The translations under genes were made by a program, and so were the position numbers. This document shows, piece by piece, positions 59,406-64,000 of a stretch of 64,000 bases of DNA. Position 1 is the first letter of the stretch. The number at the start of each line of letters is the position of its first letter. Location: NCBI GenBank assembly GCA_022826945.1, contig JAJDTY010000070.1:38653-102652 (forward strand). The letters run 5' to 3'. The DNA is from Candidatus Binatia bacterium (GTDB lineage: Bacteria > Desulfobacterota > Binatia > Bin18). Below the pieces are notes generated by a model, which was not told where the DNA came from, did not search any database, and worked only from the letters and a program-made list of their open reading frames with translations.

Positions 59406-61298
59406 TTACTCCTGGGGAGAAGCCGCTTGCATGGCTCTCAGACGGTCACGTGTCTGTTGGGCACTGTCTGTCTTCCCGGTCTTTTCATACAACCGGGCGA
59501 GTTGTTCAAGCGTCTCGCGGATCACCGGGCTGTCCGTGGGCAGCGCTTTCTCTTGGATGTGGACCGCTTGCTCTGTGAACGACACCGCCTCTTCATTTTT
59601 TCCCTGCTCCGCATAGAACATCGCCTGGGTTCGGAGATTCAGCGCGACGTTCGGATGATCTGTGCCAAGCGACGCCTCCATCACTGAAGCGGCCTGCTCG
59701 TATAGGGGTAGAAACGTCGTATAATCCTTGGTGTCCTGGAGGAGGTCGGCGATACCGCTCAGGGTCGTGGCCAGATTATTCAGACTGACCGCAATATCAC
59801 GCTGTCCAGGTTCCAGCGCCTTGGTCTCAACCGCCAGGGCTTCTTCGTAATACTGCCGAGAGGCGGTGAGGTCTCCGGCATCTTTCAGGAACAGCGCAAA
59901 CTGATTCAGGCTCGTAGCAATATTCGGATGAGCCTCACCCAGCGCGGTCTTCATCACCTGTACGGATCGTTCGAACAGCGGACGGGCGGTCTCAAAGTTG
60001 CCATTCTGATGGTGAAGAGAAGCCAGGTTATTGAGACTGACTGCAACATTGGGATGGACCCGGCCGTAGGCCGTCTCGGTAATCTGAAGCGCGCGCTCGT
60101 ACAAGGGCAGCGGACGCACACTATCCCCCCCCTCGCGCAGTGCTAAGGCCATATTGTTCAGATTCATCGCCACAACAGGGTGATCCTTGCCCAGCGCTTG
60201 TTCGTTGATCGCAATCACGCGCTCATAGACCTGTGCGGCCTCAGCGTAGTTCCGGATCTGGTACAACAGGGACGCCAAGTTGTTCAGGCTCGTGCCTACG
60301 TCTGGATGCGTCGAACCATAGGCAACGGCATATATCTCGGCAGCCCGCTCAAACATGGGCCTTGCTTTGGCGAATTCCCCTATTTGATATAACGCCGATC
60401 CGAGATTGTTGAGACTCGCCGCCACATCGGGATGTGACGGACCAAGCGCCGTCTCTCGGATTTCGAGCGCGCGTTGCTGTAATTCCCCTGCCTCGGTGTA
60501 ATCACCCATTTCCTTGATGAGCAGCCCTAACCGGGTCAGGTCATCTGCTACAACAGGGTGCCGGGCACCGTGCGTGCGCTCATGAATCGAGAGCGCACTC
60601 TGGAGTAAGGTTCGGGCTCCGTTATACTGTTTCGTCGCAATCAACAACTCGCCCAGATTAATCATGCTCAGCGCAACAGCCGGATGTTCGTTCCCGAGTT
60701 GCTGTTGGTGAATCGTCAACGCCCGTTCAAAAAGCGGACGGGCCTGTTCGTACTGTTTTTGCTCTTTGTACAGCATTGCCAAGTTACCGACACTCACGGC
60801 AACCGCGGCATGCGCCTGCCCGTAGGCGGCCTCTGTAATGCTCAGGGCTCGCTCGAGCAGCGGACGGGCAGCGTCAAACTGCTGCTGATCCTGGAGCACA
60901 AGGGCGAGATTTGTCAGACTGCGGATAATTCCAGGATGATTTTTTCCCAGCGCCTTCTCATCAATGCCCAGTGCCCGTTCGAAGAGCTGACGAGCTTCCG
61001 TATATTGACGGGTCTGCTGAAGGAGGAGGGCGAGGTTATTCAGGCTGTGAGAGACGAGCGGATGATCGGGGCCAGCGACCTTTTCCGTCTGCTCAAGCAG
61101 TTCGCGCGTAACGGGAATGGCGGCCTGAAATTTTCCAGCTGCGTGCAACCGCCCGGCTTCTTCGGCTAATTGCTTGAGACGGGTGCCCGGCGCTTCGTCC
61201 GCACCGGAAGCAGACGAGACAAAACAGAGGACAGTAATGGCAACAACGACGCTGAGGATTCGTCTTGGACTGTTCACTACAAGTGAGAGCCGAGACAT
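59406..61298 (-). CDS. Secreted kinesin-light-chain-type TPR protein
   Basis: The 630-residue protein has a signal peptide (RRILSVVVAITVLCFVSSASGADE) then about 11-12 tandem 42-residue TPR_12-type repeats, each like ARPLFERALTIHQQQLGNEHPAVALSMINLGELL. It ends with an Ala/Gln-rich tail. Such proteins form periplasmic interaction solenoids. It follows the small DUF1329-related gene on the same strand and may belong to that operon. No clear ribosome site precedes ATG 61298. Confidence 0.83.
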   Translation of the reverse strand: MSRLSLVVNSPRRILSVVVAITVLCFVSSASGADEAPGTRLKQLAEEAGRLHAAGKFQAAIPVTRELLEQTEKVAGPDHPLVSHSLNNLALLLQQTRQYTEARQLFERALGIDEKALGKNHPGIIRSLTNLALVLQDQQQFDAARPLLERALSITEAAYGQAHAAVAVSVGNLAMLYKEQKQYEQARPLFERALTIHQQQLGNEHPAVALSMINLGELLIATKQYNGARTLLQSALSIHERTHGARHPVVADDLTRLGLLIKEMGDYTEAGELQQRALEIRETALGPSHPDVAASLNNLGSALYQIGEFAKARPMFERAAEIYAVAYGSTHPDVGTSLNNLASLLYQIRNYAEAAQVYERVIAINEQALGKDHPVVAMNLNNMALALREGGDSVRPLPLYERALQITETAYGRVHPNVAVSLNNLASLHHQNGNFETARPLFERSVQVMKTALGEAHPNIATSLNQFALFLKDAGDLTASRQYYEEALAVETKALEPGQRDIAVSLNNLATTLSGIADLLQDTKDYTTFLPLYEQAASVMEASLGTDHPNVALNLRTQAMFYAEQGKNEEAVSFTEQAVHIQEKALPTDSPVIRETLEQLARLYEKTGKTDSAQQTRDRLRAMQAASPQE

Positions 61299-61328
61299 GG
61301 GGAGGGGGGCAGAACCCGCCGAGACAGA

Positions 61329-61820
61329 CTATTCCGCCTGTGCTGCCTGATCAGGAGGCACAGAAATCACGTCTTCAGAGGGCTTATGAAAGGTTTCCGC
61401 CACGTCAAAAGAGCCGCGCAACGAATACACGTCATCTTTAAACATGGGGAGGTGAGAATAGTAGGCACGGTGGTAATAGCAGCCCAGACCCTCACCTGGA
61501 GCAGCGGTCTCCTCCTCGACGATAACGTCGGAAACCGCAACGCTTCCGCTCTCTGCCGAGGGGGGAGTCTTGGCTGAAGCAATCTCATGCTGCCCGCTCT
61601 GCTCAGCCTGACCTTTTTCAGGCAGCGTGTGAGCATCATGCCTTTGGGTCGGTGTCGGCGGTCGGTGAGACGGGTTTTCAAATTTATCCAGCCAGCCGTA
61701 ATACGCGACAGCTTTGGGTGTGGTTTGTTGCGGCTCTTCTTCTGCCCGGAGATCGCCAGCAGCATACAGAACGCCAAGGCTCACGACGACAGTCAAGATG
61801 TTTTTCATGCTGAAGCCCAT
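61329..61820 (-). CDS. Small secreted protein sharing a DUF1329-like segment
   Basis: The 163-residue protein begins MGFSMKNILTVVVSLGVLYAAGDLRAE, a signal peptide. The middle is low-complexity (Ser/Pro/Glu-rich), and the C-terminal part LGCYYHRAYYSHLPMFKDDVYSLRG resembles LGTFYHKAYHSQMAMYPDNNYNLPE of the DUF1329 protein upstream. ATG 61820 (GGTGAG upstream) is preferred over 61808. It lies 76 nt after the DUF1329 stop and may be a shortened paralogue or a co-acting partner. Confidence 0.68.
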   Translation of the reverse strand: MGFSMKNILTVVVSLGVLYAAGDLRAEEEPQQTTPKAVAYYGWLDKFENPSHRPPTPTQRHDAHTLPEKGQAEQSGQHEIASAKTPPSAESGSVAVSDVIVEEETAAPGEGLGCYYHRAYYSHLPMFKDDVYSLRGSFDVAETFHKPSEDVISVPPDQAAQAE

Positions 61821-61896
61821 GTTCTCACCGTTCGCAACCCGAAAGTACAAGGGGGAGCAGATATCTGCTCCCCCCGGAGATGTCTTCTGAGGCTGT

Positions 61897-63339
61897 TTAG
61901 CGGTGCAGCTCAGTCAGACGGTTAAGGTCATACAGGCCATTAATGTAGTCCATCGAAAAGTCGGGCAGACCGCCAGCGTATTCACGCCACAGGTTGCCGC
62001 GACCGTTCTGAATGTCGACCGTGTCCACGTTCCGCCAGTGAATCGCGCCACGGTTGGCGTTCATGTACGTGTACTTCTTGGAATCGTCGGCCCACTGGTA
62101 GCCCCACTGCCACAACTTCCACAGTTTCCCTTTGCGGTCGAAAGCAATGTGGTTCCAAGTCTCCCAGGTTTGCGGATCGATCGCCATGATCGCGCTCTTG
62201 TACGGATGGCGCGGGTCTTTCGGAATCCGCTCGACCACGAACAGCTCGCGGATCTGCCAGATGTCGTCGTTGAGCCAGCCGTCGGGCCCGCCGTAACGCA
62301 CGCCGTCGTCTTCCCACTTGGTCAGGGCGTGCACGGTCAGGAACTTCTTGGGACCCCAGAACACCCAGTCCCACTCGAGCGGACGACCCGAGAAGCCGTA
62401 GAAGTCTTCCAGCGTATGCTCGGTGCCCATCAGCGAGTCAGACTTCACCTCCGCCGAAATACGCCGCACGCGCCGCAGGCTCGGAACATAGGCCCAACCG
62501 TCATCGGTCCGACGCGGGTCGATGTAGCGCTGGATGATGAACGCGGTACCCCGCACGTCGTACGGCTCAAAGAAGCCGGTGAACTCTTTCCAGTGCACGG
62601 TCCCGGCGTCATCGTTTTCGGGCAGGTTGTAGTTGTTGTCCGGATACATGGCCATCTGGGAGTGATAGGCCTTGTGATAGAAGGTGCCCAGACTGCGCTC
62701 GTAGGTGCCGCCGCCGCCGTAAATCTTGTCGTAATCGTAATCCCAGTCCGTGTCGATATCGATTTCACCACCAATCCAGGCATCGGGTGGTTTCGTCGGC
62801 TCTGGAGTCTCGTGCTCACCGCCGAACCTCAGCCACGTGCTCAGCGCGTTGGCGACGAAGTAGCCGCGCCAGTAAAAGCGCTTGTCGTAGTTCCAGGCCA
62901 CCTTGAGACCAGCGACGTTCATGTCCGTCTCGGTCCGGATATCATCGTTCGAAAACGGATAGCCGCAGATGTAGTTCTCGAGCGCGCCGTCCGCGGCCAG
63001 CGAGACCTGCTTCTGGAACTTCTCGTCGCAGTCCCGCACGACCTGGTGCGGTGTCACGTGGTAGGTTTCGGCCACCTCCATTTGCAGCGTACCGTCGTTC
63101 CACTTCTCGAACTGCTCGAAATAGCCGGGGAACATGAACGGTCTCACCTTAGGCAGGTCGGCGTGCGTCAGCACGTCGCCAGCCTTAAATTCCGGCTCGG
63201 CGTCTTTGGTCTCGTTGAACCATTGCTCGAATGTATCGCGCGTGTACGTGGTCGCATCGCCGCCCTGCGCCAGTACGCTGGTCTGTGCCCACAACAGGCT
63301 ACAGGCCGCGAGAAATGAAAACGCTATAAGTCGTTTCAT
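61897..63339 (-). CDS. DUF1329 domain protein (exported)
   Basis: The 480-residue protein has a signal peptide (MKRLIAFSFLAACSLLWAQTSVLAQ) and the DUF1329 signatures: TYTRDTFEQWFNETKDAEPEF, GYPFSNDD, AFIIQRYIDPRRTDDGWAYVPSLRRVRR, EDFYGFSGRPLEWDW, RWVHALTKWEDD-type region and GRKGKLWKLWQWGYQW. The family is LolB-like and occurs with DUF1302 proteins and RND/MMPL transporters in hydrophobic-substrate gene clusters. Here the DUF1302 gene is directly upstream. No MMPL gene is in the window. Confidence 0.9.
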   Translation of the reverse strand: MKRLIAFSFLAACSLLWAQTSVLAQGGDATTYTRDTFEQWFNETKDAEPEFKAGDVLTHADLPKVRPFMFPGYFEQFEKWNDGTLQMEVAETYHVTPHQVVRDCDEKFQKQVSLAADGALENYICGYPFSNDDIRTETDMNVAGLKVAWNYDKRFYWRGYFVANALSTWLRFGGEHETPEPTKPPDAWIGGEIDIDTDWDYDYDKIYGGGGTYERSLGTFYHKAYHSQMAMYPDNNYNLPENDDAGTVHWKEFTGFFEPYDVRGTAFIIQRYIDPRRTDDGWAYVPSLRRVRRISAEVKSDSLMGTEHTLEDFYGFSGRPLEWDWVFWGPKKFLTVHALTKWEDDGVRYGGPDGWLNDDIWQIRELFVVERIPKDPRHPYKSAIMAIDPQTWETWNHIAFDRKGKLWKLWQWGYQWADDSKKYTYMNANRGAIHWRNVDTVDIQNGRGNLWREYAGGLPDFSMDYINGLYDLNRLTELHR

Positions 63340-63400
63340 AAATCCTCCTCATTAAGAAAATTTACCGCTCCATTTTGGTTGACGTTTTTGGGAAGTCAAT

Positions 63401-63418
63401 AATACCTCAGCAGGTATT
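63401..63418. other. Intergenic hairpin AATACCT-CAGC-AGGTATT
   Basis: A perfect 7-bp stem with a 4-nt loop between the DUF1302 stop and the DUF1329 start; plus-strand T-run follows. Its role on the minus-strand transcript is unclear. Confidence 0.5.
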
Positions 63419-63439
63419 TTTATACTGTTGGCATCAATG

Positions 63440-63463
63440 GGGGGCGATACCTGCACCGCCCCC
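63440..63463 (-). terminator. GC-rich hairpin between DUF1302 and DUF1329 genes
   Basis: GGGGGCG and CGCCCCC form a 7-bp stem over a 10-nt loop just after the DUF1302 stop. No T-run follows on the minus strand, so it is more likely an attenuating or mRNA-stabilising hairpin than a full terminator. Confidence 0.45.
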
Positions 63464-63471
63464 TACACATC

Positions 63472-64000
63472 CTAGAAACGATAACGCAGTCGGCCCCAGA
63501 ACTCGTTCATCTGGTTCCGCTCCGAGCCACCGGCCTGCATGTGGAACAAGCCGAAGCCGGCTTCCGAATATGGTCCCTGACAGGAGCCGGGGCCGGAAAG
63601 GCCACCGTAGCACGTGCCATCGTTGAACACCCCGAACGCACCAAGGTCGTGGCGATGCCGGGCACCGATAAATGCGGTGAAACCGAGCGTGACCGACCAG
63701 TTATTGGTGATCAGATACTCGATATTGCCGCCGGTCGTGCCGTCCTGAGCCGCGGTGCCGAACGCGCCAAAGACTAGGTACACCAACTGGTCACGCATGA
63801 AATGGTTCTGCGCGAACACGGTGAAGATGAAGTTATTGTTCTCACTCACGATACCGCGGCGGCCAGCCCGCGAGTCGGGATAGTGGGTGCCGTACGCCTG
63901 AGCGCTCAGGAAGAAACTCCGCGTCGGGTTGAGCCAGCGGATCAAGGTAGGCCGGTCGATACCCAGCACCCACTTGAAGGCGTTACCGTCGCCCATCAGG
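63472..64000 (-). CDS. DUF1302-family outer-membrane protein, C-terminal part (5' truncated by window)
   Basis: The frame is open to the right edge. The visible 175 or so residues show alternating hydrophobic and aromatic residues of beta strands (FSLSAQAYG, NNFIFTVFAQNHFMRDQLVYLVFGAFGT, IEYLITNNWSVTLGFTAFIG) and end with RLRYRF, the C-terminal Phe signature of outer-membrane beta-barrels. With the DUF1329 gene it forms the usual pair for handling hydrophobic compounds. The N-terminal signal and most of the barrel lie outside the window. Confidence 0.82.
   Translation of the reverse strand, partial: LMGDGNAFKWVLGIDRPTLIRWLNPTRSFFLSAQAYGTHYPDSRAGRRGIVSENNNFIFTVFAQNHFMRDQLVYLVFGAFGTAAQDGTTGGNIEYLITNNWSVTLGFTAFIGARHRHDLGAFGVFNDGTCYGGLSGPGSCQGPYSEAGFGLFHMQAGGSERNQMNEFWGRLRYRF

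Noticed and set aside
61903..63318. Plus-strand 471-codon open frame opposite the DUF1329 gene
   Set aside because: It is antisense to a clear family protein, has biased composition (Val/Arg-rich), no ribosome site and no domain; it arises from GC bias at third codon positions.

Overview
The window comes from a Gram-negative bacterium with a metabolically versatile, moderately GC-rich genome. An outer-membrane beta-barrel protein, a lipoprotein and several Sec signal peptides support two membranes. The gene mix (six luciferase-like flavin/F420 oxidoreductases, three HyuA and two HyuB hydantoinase/ketone-carboxylase subunits, CaiB CoA transferase, Amidohydrolase_2, DUF1329/DUF1302 pair) resembles uncultured Binatota, Tectomicrobia/Entotheonella or related deltaproteobacterial lineages. 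That placement is inference. I found no rRNA, tRNA, CRISPR array or transposase.

Layout. 1-9.3 kb (+): a truncated luciferase-like oxidoreductase, an orphan hyuA, a membrane metallophosphoesterase, a TumE/TumA-like toxin-antitoxin pair on the minus strand, then a hyuA-hyuB operon. 9.3-14.6 kb: an accessory island with a HigBA module, a TIR-domain protein, a compact minus-strand operon (YaaW-like membrane protein, alpha/beta hydrolase, secreted repeat protein, DUF2442) and a frameshifted DUF4258 gene beside a membrane-anchored HTH protein. 14.6-16.9 kb: oxidoreductase, NTF2-like protein and thioesterase. 16.9-21.2 kb: complete biotin operon bioF-bioA-bioD-bioB with ATGA overlaps. 21.3-26.8 kb: a luciferase-like protein with a signal peptide, EamA transporter, VOC protein with a lysine-rich tail, amidohydrolase, Rieske protein, HNH nuclease, a small Gly-rich secreted peptide and an NTF2-like protein.

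27.2-33.5 kb appears to be a storage-granule locus: two phasin-like proteins, a WS/DGAT-family protein with an altered catalytic motif, an alpha/beta hydrolase, a Crp/Fnr regulator and an XRE regulator. Two shared DNA motifs link these genes. One is GTCAC-N4-GTGAC, found before the first phasin-like gene, the Crp/Fnr gene and the second phasin gene. The other combines GCTAAC direct repeats with TTGCAAGC and occurs before the phasin gene, the XRE gene and (in variant form) the hydrolase gene. I infer a two-regulator granule regulon. This is the strongest candidate here for an undescribed regulatory system.

33.5-48.2 kb: DapA-like aldolase, MetE-core protein, epoxide-hydrolase-like protein, CitE-like lyase and CaiB transferase, CbpA co-chaperone, an SDR pair whose second member lacks the catalytic Lys, a TetR pseudogene, cytochrome P450, luciferase-like oxidoreductase, VTT membrane protein and rfbD. 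48.3-59.3 kb (-): a catabolic run read from thiolase through DUF35 protein, HyuA, HyuB, luciferase-like protein, NTF2-like, HEAT, SCP2-like and hydrolase to another luciferase-like protein. Coupled starts suggest shared substrate processing. 59.4-64 kb (-): a DUF1302 porin-like protein (cut by the window edge), DUF1329 protein, a small secreted protein sharing a motif with DUF1329, and a TPR protein.
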